Of a stretch of 64,000 nt of DNA, positions 43,354 to 53,800 are shown piece after piece; the stretch's first letter is position 1, and each line of letters starts with the position of its first letter. This DNA is from Planctomycetota bacterium (GTDB taxonomy: Bacteria; Planctomycetota; JAJSAM01; JAJVHW01), in assembly GCA_021414065.1 (NCBI GenBank), contig JAIOPE010000124.1:23021-87020 (forward strand). The letters run 5' to 3'. The position numbers were made by a program, and so were the translations under genes. A model generated the notes under the pieces. That model was not told the origin of the DNA. It saw only the letters and a program-made list of their open reading frames with translations, and searched no databases.

Positions 43354-46338
43354 TTACTCCTGCAACGCGAAGAGCCGGCCGGCCGCCGTCGCGACGAGAA
43401 TCGTGCCGCCGGCGACGAGCGGCCGCGCGGTGACGCGGGAGCCCGCGTCGAACCGCCAGCTCTCCTCGCCCGTGGCCGCGTCGAGCACCGAGACGCGCCC
43501 GGCTGCACCGCCGAGGTACACACGGCCGTCCGCGACCGTCGCACCCGATGGTGCGGGCTGGTCGAGGCGTTTCCGGAACACGGTGTCGCCGCTCGCACGC
43601 AGGGCAGCGACCGTCCCGTCCTGGCTCACGACGTACGCGATGTCGCCGGCGGTAGCGGGCTGCACGTCGAGGAACGCGCGCGGCACGGGGAACCGACGGA
43701 GCGCCGTCCCGGCCGAGGCCGTCAGGAGCCGGAGCGAGTCGTCCTCCGCCAGCGCCCAGAGGCGGTCTTCGGCCGCCCCGGCGGGCGTCCCGCGGAGGAC
43801 CGCGCCGGTCGCGGCGCGGGCGGTCGCGGCGCCGGTGTCGGCGGCAGCGGCGTGCAGCATCCCGCGGACGTCGATCCAGCCGATCTGCCCGGACGGCAGC
43901 AACATGGCCGAGCCGGCGCCGAGCGTGCGCGGCGGAGCGGCCCAGCGCTGGTTCCCGGTCGCCGCCTCGAGTGCGACGATCGACCCGTCGGACGGCGCGA
44001 CAACGAGGACGTCTCCCGCGACGAGCACCGGCCGCTCCACCGAGACGCCGCCGGTCTCGCAGACCGCGTGCCGCCACGCGATCTCTCCGGTGCCGCGCCG
44101 CAGCGCGGCCAGCTCCCCGGAGGCCGTCGCCACGATCACGAAGTCCCCCGAAGCGATCGGCTGCGCCGCGACGTCGCAGTAGAGCCCGAGCGGCGTACGC
44201 CAGAGACGCTGGCCATCTGCGACGGACAGCGCTGTCACGAAGCGGTCGCGGCCGGCGACGAACACCACCCCGCCGTCCACGAGAGGCTGCGCGTCGATCT
44301 CCGTGTCGAACACTGCCGTCCATCGGACCGGCCGGTGCAGCGCCACCGACATCTCCGGCGGCTGGAGGCCGTCGATCGTGATGCGCTCCCGCTCGAAGCC
44401 GTCGAGTTCCACCTCGAGGACCGCCGGCGTGTTCGGGCTGTAGTCAACCATCGTGCTGCCGGTGCCGACGAGCGCACCGTTCAGGATCACACGGGCGTCC
44501 CGGGGCAGCACCTGCAACGAGAGCGGGATGCGCGCCGCGTCGGCCGCACGGGTGCCGAAGTGAAGCGTCAGGAGTTCCTTGTAGACGCGGTGCGCGTCGG
44601 CGATCCGGCCGTCGGAGACGAGTCGGGTGGCCTCCTTCGCCATCTCCGCAGCCGTGACCTCCGCGCGCTCGCGGCGCTGCACGACCTCGTCCGGCTCTTC
44701 GGTCTGACCGGAGAGCCGAGCCTTGCGGTTCGCCCGCTCGATCTGCTCCCGCTGGAGACGCTCGATCTGCACGAGGAACTGCTGCGCCGTACGTGACGCC
44801 CGCGCCATCGGGTGCGCGTCGATCGCCCCCTGCAGGCGCTTTCGGGCCCCGCCGAGGTCCTTCGTCGAGAGCATGAGTTGCGCGTCCGAGATCGCTTCGT
44901 TGACGCCTGCGCGGGCCTGTCCTTCGAACCAGAAGAGGGATCCGATCGCGAGCACGAGCCCCGCCGTGATGCCTGTGGCGAGGCGGAGCACACGCCGCTG
45001 CGTCGCCACGCCCGTGATCTCGTCGAGGCGGCGCCGCGCCTGCTTGTCCCGTGGGTCGAGCGCCAGAATGCGGACGTAGACGTCCTTCATCTCCGACGGT
45101 CCGGCGCAGCGCCCTTCGAGGAGCCGCGCAAGTTCCCGCAGGTGCCGGAGCGCGAGGTCGCGCTCGCCGAGTCCGATGAGGACCAGGATGAGCTGCCGCC
45201 GGAGCGACGCGTCGTTCGGTTCGAGCCCGACGAGTTGCAGCAGCAGTTGCTTGGCGCGGTTCAGCAGGTTGTGCTTCAGGAACAGATCGGCGAGCGGGCG
45301 GCCGTGCGCGACGACCTGTGCGTACTCCTTGCGGTGGCGGTAGATCTCGAGGATCAGCTCGCGCGTCGCGAAGTCCGTCGGCAGGACCCGCACGCAGTTC
45401 GAGTAGTGGTCGAGCGCCTGATCGAGCTCGTTGACCTTGCGGGCCATGTCTCCGAGTTCGCGCCACTGCGCCGCCGCACGCGACGGTTCGCCGACCGCTT
45501 CGAGGGTCCGCGCCAGGCGGCGTCGCACGATCGTTGCGTCCACGCGCTGCCGGAGCGCCTGCTCCAGCAGGTCGATGTCGCGGAGCAACTGCTCGCGGCT
45601 CACGCGCTGCGCGGCGGAGCCGACGGTGCGACGCACCTTGCCCTGCTGCAGGGCGAGCATGAGGAACTCGAAGGCCGGCACCCGCCGCATGCGCGACTTC
45701 TCGATCGCGTCGATGGTGGTGCGGCTGCCGTCGAGAAGCTGGACGAGGCGTCCGTGGCGTCCGCCGGTGTCGCCTTCGGCCCGCGTCGTGCTCTCGTAGA
45801 CGTCGTGGCCGTTCGGCAGACGCGCCACGGTCTCGCGCCACACGTCCGCCCGCTCGAGAACGCCCTGCAGCAGCGCCGCCACGTTGCACGTCAGCGCAGC
45901 CGTCTGGAACCGGCCCTCGTAGAAGGACTTCGGCGGCTGTCCTTCGACGAGCGACAGCTCCGCACCGTCCCAGAAGAACAGATCGAGCAACTCGTGTTCG
46001 ACCTGCTGCACGAGCGCTTCCTGGATCGCGTCGGCACGGCACACGCCGATCTGCACGGAAGCCTCGGCGAACCGGCGCGGGTCGTTGTTCGTCGCCTCGT
46101 TCACCTGGTTGAACTGCTCGGGGCGGATGATCCCGCGTTCGAGAAGTTCTTCGCCGAGGCTCGGCGACCGACGCGGCCCGGAGACGATGACGCGGATGCC
46201 GCCGATGGCGAAGTAGAAGATCCGCTCGCTGATGCCGTCGGACACGATCAGGCAGAATGCGAGGTTCCGCTCGATGATGCGGCGGAAGGACTCACGAAGG
46301 AGTGCCTCGTCCGCCGGTCCGTTCAGCTCCGTCTGCAT
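43354..46338 (-). CDS. DUF4388/TPR/PQQ-propeller multidomain membrane protein
   Basis: This 994-residue protein begins with a DUF4388-like (PATAN) domain (FRRIIERNLAFCLIVSDG and LGEELLERGIIRPEQFN) and a helical TPR section at about 255-440. One membrane helix lies near residue 460 (LRLATGITAGLVLAIGSLF). A coiled-coil stretch and a PEGA-like domain (LSLQVLPRDARVILNGALVG) follow, then a C-terminal eight-bladed-type PQQ-like propeller (AVFDTEIDAQPLVDGGVVF and repeats). It is a cytosolic sensor joined to an extracytoplasmic propeller. It is divergent from the kinase-FGE gene, whose N-terminus has a similar short repeat-like opening. Confidence 0.85.
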   Translation of the reverse strand: MQTELNGPADEALLRESFRRIIERNLAFCLIVSDGISERIFYFAIGGIRVIVSGPRRSPSLGEELLERGIIRPEQFNQVNEATNNDPRRFAEASVQIGVCRADAIQEALVQQVEHELLDLFFWDGAELSLVEGQPPKSFYEGRFQTAALTCNVAALLQGVLERADVWRETVARLPNGHDVYESTTRAEGDTGGRHGRLVQLLDGSRTTIDAIEKSRMRRVPAFEFLMLALQQGKVRRTVGSAAQRVSREQLLRDIDLLEQALRQRVDATIVRRRLARTLEAVGEPSRAAAQWRELGDMARKVNELDQALDHYSNCVRVLPTDFATRELILEIYRHRKEYAQVVAHGRPLADLFLKHNLLNRAKQLLLQLVGLEPNDASLRRQLILVLIGLGERDLALRHLRELARLLEGRCAGPSEMKDVYVRILALDPRDKQARRRLDEITGVATQRRVLRLATGITAGLVLAIGSLFWFEGQARAGVNEAISDAQLMLSTKDLGGARKRLQGAIDAHPMARASRTAQQFLVQIERLQREQIERANRKARLSGQTEEPDEVVQRRERAEVTAAEMAKEATRLVSDGRIADAHRVYKELLTLHFGTRAADAARIPLSLQVLPRDARVILNGALVGTGSTMVDYSPNTPAVLEVELDGFERERITIDGLQPPEMSVALHRPVRWTAVFDTEIDAQPLVDGGVVFVAGRDRFVTALSVADGQRLWRTPLGLYCDVAAQPIASGDFVIVATASGELAALRRGTGEIAWRHAVCETGGVSVERPVLVAGDVLVVAPSDGSIVALEAATGNQRWAAPPRTLGAGSAMLLPSGQIGWIDVRGMLHAAAADTGAATARAATGAVLRGTPAGAAEDRLWALAEDDSLRLLTASAGTALRRFPVPRAFLDVQPATAGDIAYVVSQDGTVAALRASGDTVFRKRLDQPAPSGATVADGRVYLGGAAGRVSVLDAATGEESWRFDAGSRVTARPLVAGGTILVATAAGRLFALQE

Positions 46339-46347
46339 GCGAGTTCG

Positions 46348-46353
46348 ATCATC
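46348..46353 (-). promoter_or_regulatory. Weak -10-like hexamer before the DUF4388 gene
   Basis: GATGAT on the minus strand lies 9 bases before ATG 46338. It matches only 4 of 6 to TATAAT. Confidence 0.25.
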
Positions 46354-46405
46354 GGAATGTGGGCAGACCCGGCTTGACCCGGATCGAGTGGGCGCATCCA
46401 GACGC

Positions 46406-46463
46406 GGCGCCGAATTCCGCGGGGCCCCTCAAGTCGCGGGGACCGGATTCTCGATTCGGCGCC
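46406..46463. repeat. Inverted repeat in the divergent gap
   Basis: GGCGCCGAAT (46406-46415) and ATTCGGCGCC (46454-46463) are perfect arms 38 bases apart, between the DUF4388 and kinase-FGE gene starts. It could be a regulator site or a cruciform. Confidence 0.4.
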
Positions 46464-46500
46464 AGGGCGGGAGTCCGCACGGACACCGCCCACCCAGCAC

Positions 46501-49500
46501 ATGAGTTCCCCCACCATCACCGAACTGCGCGACGCCTGTGTCGGCCGCGGCCTCTGCGCCGCGTCTGCCTGGGACGACGCCGTCCGCGCTCAACGCCAGA
46601 TGGCGGCCCGCGGCGAGCGGATGTCGCTGCTCGACGTGCTGATCGTGCAGGGATCGCTTCCCCACGAGCACGCCAGGGAGCTGCGCGCGCGGGGACTCGG
46701 CTTCGCGGGGCTCGCCTCGGAGGACGACGCCGACATCGAGGCGGCGGGGAATCGACCCGGAGGGGCGGTCGCCACACCGGAACCGGTCCCGTCGCCGGCT
46801 CCAGTCGCGCCGCGGAACTCGCTGCCGCCGTGGTCGCAGTCGCCGGCGACCGCGACGCCGGCCGCAGGTCCGTCGGGCGCAACGCCGCCGTCGGCCCTCC
46901 CGCGCGCACCGGTGAAGCAGTCGATGATGGCCGCGATGGCCGCGCCACTGCAGCGGACGCCCGCGGCTCCGGCGCACGCCGGCGGCGATCGCGAACGCTT
47001 CGCCCGTCCCGCGCACACGCCCCCTGAGGTTCGCGAGCGATCCGGCGCCGCCGCGCCGGGCCGGTCCCAGCCGGACGCTCGCGCGCGCCCCACAGACGCC
47101 ACGATGACGGACGCTCCGGAAGCCGCAAGCCCGCAGGCCGCCGAGCGCGGCCGACGCGAGGCAGCGCTCGGGCAGCGAGCCGTCGCACCCCAGGCGGAAC
47201 TGCCCGAGTCCACGCTCGGCTTCGACGCCGAGGATCTGCGCGTCGCACTCGCGGCGAGCCGCCACACGGACCCCGTCGCGGCGGCTTTGAGCGCGCCGGC
47301 CGCCCCGCGGGAACGACCCGTCCCGTCGCCCGCGAGAGCGAAGATCTTCAATGAGCCGACGCGCATCGGCCTCGACGACGACGACGGGCCGCCTCCGACC
47401 GATCACCATTCCGACGCGACCATGATCGGAGATCCGTCCGACGGACGGGACGACGGGCCGCCTGCGGAGGGTGAGAGCCCGGCGGCGCAGCCGTTCGGAC
47501 ACGACCTCGCCGGACGAACGCTCGGCGGATGCCGCCTGGACCGGGAACTCGGGCGCGGCGCGATGGGCGTCGTCTTCGAGGCGACGCACCTGTCGCTGCA
47601 GCGCAAGGTCGCCGTGAAAGTGCTGATGCCGTCGGCGCGGCGCAACGATCGCGACGTGGAGCAGTTCTTCCAGGAGGCCCGAGCCCTCGCTCGGATCGAG
47701 CACCAGAACATCGTCCAGGTGCACGACGTCGGCGAGCAGGACGGCTTCAACTACATCGTGATGCAACTCCTCGACGGGGAGACGATCGCGGACCGGATGG
47801 ACCGGGTGCGCGTGTTCACGTGGGAGGAGGCGTGCCGGATCGGCCGCGACGCCGCACACGGCCTCGACGTCGCGCACGAGAAGGGGATCGTCCACAGAGA
47901 CATCAAGCCGGAGAACCTGTTCGTCACGTCCGACGAGATCGTGAAGATCGCAGACTTCGGCCTCGCCGCCCAGGCCGCCACCGGAGACGACTTGACCGGT
48001 CGCACGGAGGTCATGGGAACGCCCGCGTACATGTCCCCCGAGCAGATCGACGGGCGCAACGTCGATGGCCGGGCCGACCTGTACTCGCTCGGGTGCACGC
48101 TCTACGTGATGCTCACGGGGAAGAAGCCCTTCGAGGGCGCAACGGCGATCGAGGTGTTGCTGAAGCAGACGAAGGACGTCGCGGTTCCGGTGTGCCGCGT
48201 CACGCCGTCGGTGCCGCTGTCCGTCTCGCAGGTCATCGAGAAGCTGATGGCCAAGGCGCCGGCTTCGCGGTACCAGAAGGCCGAGGAGCTGGCGGCCGAC
48301 CTCGACAAGATCCTCGGCGGCGGCAAGCCGAAGGTCGTCGTCGAGATCGAAGACGTCATGGGTCGCATGCAGGAGCTCATGCGCGAGGCCGAAGCCCCGC
48401 GCTCGAGTTTCGCCGCGAAGCCCATCGTGGTGGTGACGTGCGCCGCGCTGATCGTCGCCGCCGTGTCGGTCGTACTGATGCTCTCGCTCCCGGAAGTCGC
48501 GGTACCGGAGATCGACGCGGAATCGGTCCTCGCGGAGCCCGTGGAGCAACGCGCCGCCGAGGACGCGGCGAAGGCTGCGTTGGCCGAGACGGAGCGCGTG
48601 GTGGAGCGGCTCGGCGACCGCATGGATCTCGTCACGAAGCAGTACGACGAGCTCGAGCGTCGCTTCGGTCGTGTCTACCTCGGCCCGGTCCACGCGAGCC
48701 GCGAGCTTGCGCAGCAACGGTTCGAGAAGCGGCGCGACGAAGCGATCACGGCGTCGCGGGCCAAGGCCGCGCCGCTGATCAAGTCGGACCCGGTCGCGGC
48801 CGTCGCGACGCTCCTCGCGCTCCCGGAACCGCTGCGCCAGGGCGGCGGCGACATCACCGGCTGGGCCCAGGACTTGGAGAAGGCCATGGGCGCACTGCGC
48901 GCCGCCACCAGCATGGCGTACATCCCCGGAGGCAAGGCGCTTCTCGGAGCGGACCGTCATGCGGTGGAACTGAAGCCGCTGCTGATCGACATCGTCGAGG
49001 TCAGCAACGCCGAGTACGCGAAGTTCGTCGACGGTGCCGGCGCCCGCGCCCCGAAGCACTGGGGCGGGAACGTGCCCCCGGTCGCGATCCGCGACCTGCC
49101 CGTGGTCGGCGTCACCGCCGCCGAAGCCGATGCGTACGCGAGGTGGATCGGCAAGCGCCTCCCCACGTCGGACGAGTGGGAGCGCGCCGCCCGTGGCTCC
49201 GACAGCCTGACGTATCCGTGGGGCGAGGACTTCGACGGCGCTCGCTGCGTCGCCCGTTTCCCTGAGTCGCGCTCGCTCGTCTCGGTGCTGACCTACCCCG
49301 GCGGGCGATCGCCCGACGGAGCCTTCCACATGGCCGGCAACGCCGCCGAGTGGACCGCCGACGCGGCGATCGACCCCACCCTCGTCGGCCGGCGCGAAGT
49401 CCGCGGCGGCTCCGCGAAAAGCCACCCGTCACAGTGCGCCGCTCACGTGCGGTACTGGATGCCGGAGGGCACCGACGACCCCGAGTTGCTCATCGGCTTC

Positions 49501-49524
49501 CGCTGCGCCCGCGACGCCAAGTAG
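46501..49524 (+). CDS. Ser/Thr protein kinase fused to an FGE/SUMF1 domain
   Basis: This 1007-residue protein has a Pro/Ala-rich N-terminal tail, then a kinase domain from about residue 337: GRGAMGVVF glycine loop, VAVKVL lysine, [10 protein letters not shown] at about 465, ADFGLA and [11 protein letters not shown]. One membrane helix lies near residue 641. An Ala/Glu-rich helical stalk and a C-terminal FGE domain from about 806 follow ([46 protein letters not shown]). It is a cytosolic kinase with an extracytoplasmic FGE-like sensing or binding domain. True FGly activity is doubtful because the catalytic Cys pair is not evident. Confidence 0.93.
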   Translation: MSSPTITELRDACVGRGLCAASAWDDAVRAQRQMAARGERMSLLDVLIVQGSLPHEHARELRARGLGFAGLASEDDADIEAAGNRPGGAVATPEPVPSPAPVAPRNSLPPWSQSPATATPAAGPSGATPPSALPRAPVKQSMMAAMAAPLQRTPAAPAHAGGDRERFARPAHTPPEVRERSGAAAPGRSQPDARARPTDATMTDAPEAASPQAAERGRREAALGQRAVAPQAELPESTLGFDAEDLRVALAASRHTDPVAAALSAPAAPRERPVPSPARAKIFNEPTRIGLDDDDGPPPTDHHSDATMIGDPSDGRDDGPPAEGESPAAQPFGHDLAGRTLGGCRLDRELGRGAMGVVFEATHLSLQRKVAVKVLMPSARRNDRDVEQFFQEARALARIEHQNIVQVHDVGEQDGFNYIVMQLLDGETIADRMDRVRVFTWEEACRIGRDAAHGLDVAHEKGIVHRDIKPENLFVTSDEIVKIADFGLAAQAATGDDLTGRTEVMGTPAYMSPEQIDGRNVDGRADLYSLGCTLYVMLTGKKPFEGATAIEVLLKQTKDVAVPVCRVTPSVPLSVSQVIEKLMAKAPASRYQKAEELAADLDKILGGGKPKVVVEIEDVMGRMQELMREAEAPRSSFAAKPIVVVTCAALIVAAVSVVLMLSLPEVAVPEIDAESVLAEPVEQRAAEDAAKAALAETERVVERLGDRMDLVTKQYDELERRFGRVYLGPVHASRELAQQRFEKRRDEAITASRAKAAPLIKSDPVAAVATLLALPEPLRQGGGDITGWAQDLEKAMGALRAATSMAYIPGGKALLGADRHAVELKPLLIDIVEVSNAEYAKFVDGAGARAPKHWGGNVPPVAIRDLPVVGVTAAEADAYARWIGKRLPTSDEWERAARGSDSLTYPWGEDFDGARCVARFPESRSLVSVLTYPGGRSPDGAFHMAGNAAEWTADAAIDPTLVGRREVRGGSAKSHPSQCAAHVRYWMPEGTDDPELLIGFRCARDAK

Positions 49525-49528
49525 CCCG

Positions 49529-49534
49529 TACACT
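49529..49534 (+). promoter_or_regulatory. -10-like hexamer before the beta-helix gene
   Basis: TACACT lies 9 bases before ATG 49544, with no ribosome site, just after the stop of the kinase gene. Confidence 0.35.
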
Positions 49535-49543
49535 GGCGCCATC

Positions 49544-51712
49544 ATGCGCCACCGCCGCGTCGCCGCCTTGGTCGCCGCTCGCGCCGCCGCACTCGTCAGC
49601 GTTGCCGCTCTCGTGCACAACGCGTCCGCCACGGACGAGGGAGTCGCCCTCACCGGCGACGATTTCGTCGTTTCGGCAACCGTGAAAATCAAGCCCGGCG
49701 TGTACCACGTCGTGGACGCGAACGGCGACGGGGTGATCCACGTGCGCGGCAGGGAGGCGACGCTGGACCTGACCGGCGTGACGCTCGTGGGGCACGCGAA
49801 GGACGCGGCGATCGATCCGGACGGGTTCGTCGGCATCGGCATCGACGTCGAGAGCCCCCACGCGATCATCGTGGGCGGCGCAGTGCGCGGGTTCAAGGTC
49901 GGCGTGCGCGTCCGGAACTCGGAGGGCTCGGAGGTCAAGCGACTCGACGCATCGGGGAACTACAGGCAGCGCCTGCACTCCACGATCGACCGCGAGGACG
50001 AACGCGACTGGCTCTTCGGACACGAGAACGACGACGGGCAGTGGGAACGCGACTACGGTGCGGGCATCGCGTGCTCGGACTCGCCCGGCGTGACAGTCCG
50101 CGACTGCGTCGTCCGCGGCGGACAGAACGGGCTCCTCCTCCAGCGTTGCGACGGGGCGCGGGTGTACGACAACGACTTCTCGTTCAACTCCGGCTGGGGC
50201 GTCGCGCTCTGGCGGACGAGCAAGGCGGTCGTCTCCCACAACTCGCTCGACTGGTGCGTCCGCGGCTACTCCCACGGCCGCTACGCGCGGGGACAGGACT
50301 CCGCGGGCATCCTCGTCTTCGAGCAGTGCTCGGACAACGTGTTCGCCGTCAACTCGGCGACGCACGGCGGCGACGGCTTCTTCCTCTACGCGGGGAACGA
50401 GACGCTGAAGAAGACGGGCAAGGGCGGCTGCAACGGGAACGTGCTGTGGCGGAACGACTTTTCGCACGCCGTGGCGAACGGAATCGAGGCGACGTTCAGC
50501 GAGGGGAACCGGTTCGTAGACAACGACATCAACGACTGCGACCACGCGGTGTGGGCCGGGTACTCGTGGGACACGAACGTCGTCGAGAACCGGATCGCCG
50601 ACTGCGCGCACGGGGTGTCGATCGAGCACGGGCACGGGAACGGGATCTGGGAGAACTCGATCGCCCGCTGCGGCGTGGGCGTCCACCTGTGGACCGACGA
50701 CGACCCGGACCTCGCGAAGTCGGTCTGGGGTGCCGGGCGCGACACGACTTCGCGCGGAAACGAGATCGTGCTCAACGGCTTCGCGTCAAATCGCGTTGAC
50801 GTCCGTCTGGACCGCGACCGCGACTCCAACGTGGGCGACAACCAGGTGAGTGGCGCGCTGCGTCTGGAACTGACGGAAGGCACGCCGCCGCCGCGTGAGA
50901 AGGGTGCCAAGAACGGGGGAGGCGTCAGGAACACGGCGGAGTCCCTCGGCGTCCTCGGCGCCCGCGACGTCTACCTCCCCGCCGCCACGCTTCGCGGCCG
51001 AAAGTACATCCTCATCGACGAGTGGGGTCCCGTGCCTCCGCGGGAGACGCGGCTCTTCCCGGCACGTCAGAGCGCCGCGGGCGAAGCGAAGCTGTCCGTG
51101 CTCGGCGTGGACGGTACGTTCGAGGTGAAGGCGCTCACTGACGGCTTCATCGCGGAGCCGTCCAAGGGCGCGCTCCCCGCGACCGTGTCGATCCGTCGCA
51201 AGGACGGCGTCGCGGGCGCGGCTGCGTTCGACGTCGAGATCGTCGCGAAGGGCACGACGCACCGGGCGTCCGGCTCGCTCTTCACGACGACCTGGGACGT
51301 CCGGTTCTTCACGTGGACGAAGGACCCGCGCGAGGACGCCGACGCGTGGAAGGCGTTGCTCGCCGGCGAACCGGTCGAACGTCGCACGCTTCCGGCGCTC
51401 GACTTCGCGTGGCAGGACGGCAAGGTGAGCGACGCCGTCGGCGCGGATCGTTTCGCCACTTCGGCAACCACCGAAGTCGAACTCCCGGCCGGGCAGTGGA
51501 CGCTCCACACGGTGAGTGACGACGGCATCCGGGTGTGGTTCGACGACCGACTCGTCATCGACGACTGGACGCACCACGGGCCCACGCCGCACGACGTCGC
51601 GCTCGACTTCGCCGTCGCCGCGAAGCACACGATCCGCGTGGAACACTTCGAGATCGACGGCTGGGCCGCGCTGTCGGTGGGGCTACTCCCCGTCGCTGGA
51701 AGGGGACGGTAG
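49544..51712 (+). CDS. Secreted right-handed beta-helix protein with PA14-like domain
   Basis: This 722-residue protein has a signal peptide (mature start near ATDEGV). Residues 45-430 carry parallel beta-helix turns of the NosD/periplasmic-copper type, such as NVVENRIADCAHGV, NGIWENSIARCGVGV and HNSLDWCVRGYS. The C-terminal segment from about residue 600 (WTLHTVSDDGIRVWFDDRLVIDDW, split over two strands) is a PA14-like carbohydrate-binding domain. It probably binds or cleaves a polysaccharide outside the cell. No catalytic pair is seen. Its 3' end overlaps the convergent sigma-factor gene by 30 bases. Confidence 0.82.
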   Translation: MRHRRVAALVAARAAALVSVAALVHNASATDEGVALTGDDFVVSATVKIKPGVYHVVDANGDGVIHVRGREATLDLTGVTLVGHAKDAAIDPDGFVGIGIDVESPHAIIVGGAVRGFKVGVRVRNSEGSEVKRLDASGNYRQRLHSTIDREDERDWLFGHENDDGQWERDYGAGIACSDSPGVTVRDCVVRGGQNGLLLQRCDGARVYDNDFSFNSGWGVALWRTSKAVVSHNSLDWCVRGYSHGRYARGQDSAGILVFEQCSDNVFAVNSATHGGDGFFLYAGNETLKKTGKGGCNGNVLWRNDFSHAVANGIEATFSEGNRFVDNDINDCDHAVWAGYSWDTNVVENRIADCAHGVSIEHGHGNGIWENSIARCGVGVHLWTDDDPDLAKSVWGAGRDTTSRGNEIVLNGFASNRVDVRLDRDRDSNVGDNQVSGALRLELTEGTPPPREKGAKNGGGVRNTAESLGVLGARDVYLPAATLRGRKYILIDEWGPVPPRETRLFPARQSAAGEAKLSVLGVDGTFEVKALTDGFIAEPSKGALPATVSIRRKDGVAGAAAFDVEIVAKGTTHRASGSLFTTTWDVRFFTWTKDPREDADAWKALLAGEPVERRTLPALDFAWQDGKVSDAVGADRFATSATTEVELPAGQWTLHTVSDDGIRVWFDDRLVIDDWTHHGPTPHDVALDFAVAAKHTIRVEHFEIDGWAALSVGLLPVAGRGR

Positions 51713-53659
51713 GAGGACGACCCCGAGACGCCGCGCCGCGCCGAGTTGGTCGCCAGCGAGCGCGAGATCCGCGACGAGGCGCTCGACGAGCTTTCGGGTC
51801 TCGCCGGCCGCCTGCGCGGCGGTCTCGGACTTGCCCATGCCCGCGGCCTCGAGCGGGTCCAGCGTGCGCTCCATCAGGTCCTTTGGCAGATGCGAGACCC
51901 AGTCGGACACAGTCGCGGCGGCCTTCGCCTTCTGACCGTCGTCGAGCTTCAGTACGAGGTTCATCGTGCGGCCCACGGAGTCTGCCAGTTCCTCCTTCTT
52001 CGCGAACCGCACGGGGCGCGTGACCGTCACCCACAAGAGGCCCTCGGACCACAGGTCGGCGCCGAGACGGTCGCGGACGGCCGGAGGGCTGACGGCGTCG
52101 AGCTGTTCGGTGGAGATCGCGCTCCGGAGCGCGTTGAAGAACCGGTCCTTCAGCGCGCCCTCTTCGACGAGCTTCTGCATCTGGAACGTGTTCTCGTCGT
52201 ACGACGCGTTGCGCTTGCGCTCCTCCTCCGTGAAGCGACGGCCGACGTCCTCGAGCGCCGTTCGCTGCGCGGCCGTGAGCGGCTTGCCGATCTGCTCGAG
52301 CGCCGCGGCGAGCGCATTCACCTGGAAGGCCGGGTGCGTGTACGCACCGTTCGGACCGGTCCCTGGGATCTGCTCCTTCAACGCGCCGATCGCCTGGATG
52401 AGCGGGCCGTTGTGCTTCTGCGCCTCGCCCGCAGCCTTGAGCGGGACGGGCGTGCCCGCCACGAGCGCCTCCGCGATCTCACGGATCGGATCCACCATCG
52501 CCGTCGTGTGGATCGCGACGCTCTTCCAGTCCACCTGCTCGAGCGCGTCGCCGAAGCCCTCGAACGCGAACGTGGGTTTCAGCATCGCGGCCGCCTTCGG
52601 CGCACCCGCGGGCCGGAGCTTCGCGACCTCCGCCGCCAGCGACTCGGTCTCGGCCACCGCCTTCGACGCCTGATCCTTCGCCGCGGCGAGGGCCTTCTTC
52701 GATTCGGCGATCTGCGCCTCGAGCTCCGTGACATGCGACTGTGCCTTCGCGGCGGCGTCCTTCGCGGCCTTCGTCTCGCTCTGCGCCGCACCGACGGACG
52801 CTCGCGCCGCCGCCGATTCGTCGCGGAGGCGGACGACCTCGTCGCGGGTTGCGGCCCCGGCCATCCACACGATCCCCGCGCCCGCCGCAAGCGCGACGAA
52901 CCCCGTCAACACGACCGCCTTGGCACCCATCGTGAACGCTCCGATCGAAAGGGCCGCAGCCGGGGACGAGATCGCCCCCGCCGCCGCGCCCGAACCTGCC
53001 TGTGAACCAACTTGCGCACCGACGTGCGAACCGGCGTGCGAACCGGCAGTCGCACTGCCGGCACCCTCGGTCGTTCCCGCGACTGCTGCCGCGATCTCCG
53101 CCGCGCGCAACCCTGCGAGAGGCAACAGCGCCGTCACCCACGTCGTCCCGTCGCCGCCATGCGCGGCGTCGAGGCGATCCCTCAGCTTCACGAGCGCCCG
53201 CTGCACCTGCGACCGCACCGTCTCGACGGGCGCGCCCGTCCGCTCCGCGACGTCGCGGGGCGGGAGGTCGTCGAAGAAGCGGAGCAGGATCACGGTGCGG
53301 TACGGCTCGTCGAGCGCGAGGACCGCGTCGACGACGCGACGGTGCTCCTCTGCGCGCGCGACGACGTCCACGGCCGAAGGCCCCGCCTCGTCGTGCGCCG
53401 CGCCCTGTTCACAGCGGTCGCGGCGCGTCGCGCCGCGGTGCGCCTGTCGGGAACCGTTGCGCAGGACCGCGGCGAACCACCCGCGCGCTGCGGACTCGCT
53501 CCGGGGCGGCGACTTCACCGCCGCGAGCCACGCCTCCTGCGCAAGATCGTCGGCGTCGGCGTCGCTCCGGACGAGCTTGCGGGCGAGACCCCGCACCCAG
53601 GCATGCTGGGTGAGGAGCGACTCGATTCGGGTCGTCGGACGGGGATCGTGGGCGGTCAT
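51683..53659 (-). CDS. ECF sigma factor fused to membrane helix and coiled-coil extension
   Basis: This 658-residue protein starts with an ECF sigma factor: region 2 (DADADDLAQEAWLAAV) and region 4 (ALDEPYRTVILLRFFD, PPRDVAERTGAPVETVRSQV). From about 230 there is an Ala/Gly/Ser/His linker with a 12-base repeat in DNA, then a membrane helix (AKAVVLTGFVALAAGAGIV) and a long coiled coil (DEVVRLRDESAAARASVGAA...). A helical C-terminal region of some 260 residues follows. A sigma region tied to the membrane suggests release or signalling from the envelope. Extended ECF factors are known in planctomycete-type genomes. Confidence 0.88.
   Translation of the reverse strand: MTAHDPRPTTRIESLLTQHAWVRGLARKLVRSDADADDLAQEAWLAAVKSPPRSESAARGWFAAVLRNGSRQAHRGATRRDRCEQGAAHDEAGPSAVDVVARAEEHRRVVDAVLALDEPYRTVILLRFFDDLPPRDVAERTGAPVETVRSQVQRALVKLRDRLDAAHGGDGTTWVTALLPLAGLRAAEIAAAVAGTTEGAGSATAGSHAGSHVGAQVGSQAGSGAAAGAISSPAAALSIGAFTMGAKAVVLTGFVALAAGAGIVWMAGAATRDEVVRLRDESAAARASVGAAQSETKAAKDAAAKAQSHVTELEAQIAESKKALAAAKDQASKAVAETESLAAEVAKLRPAGAPKAAAMLKPTFAFEGFGDALEQVDWKSVAIHTTAMVDPIREIAEALVAGTPVPLKAAGEAQKHNGPLIQAIGALKEQIPGTGPNGAYTHPAFQVNALAAALEQIGKPLTAAQRTALEDVGRRFTEEERKRNASYDENTFQMQKLVEEGALKDRFFNALRSAISTEQLDAVSPPAVRDRLGADLWSEGLLWVTVTRPVRFAKKEELADSVGRTMNLVLKLDDGQKAKAAATVSDWVSHLPKDLMERTLDPLEAAGMGKSETAAQAAGETRKLVERLVADLALAGDQLGAARRLGVVLLPSPSSDGE
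53001..53048 (-). repeat. Four 12-base repeats in the sigma-factor linker
   Basis: Units of TGYGMACCRRCD type (about 53001-53012, 53013-53024, 53025-53036, 53037-53048) encode four-residue repeats of the form V/A-G-S/A-H/Q in the linker before the membrane helix. Confidence 0.6.
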
Positions 53660-53800
53660 GGAGCGGGAGGGCGCCGAGCCCCCTGCCAGACTAGATGCCG
53701 CCGAGCGCAGAATCGGTGCAACGGAGATGCGGGGCACTACCGTTTTCGCTTCCGGAACCGGCCGTCACCCTCGCAAGCGAACCTTGCAGCGGAGGACTCC

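Noticed and set aside
53001..53048. CRISPR-like repeat
   Set aside because: It is within a coding frame, 12 bases per unit, and simply encodes a repetitive linker.
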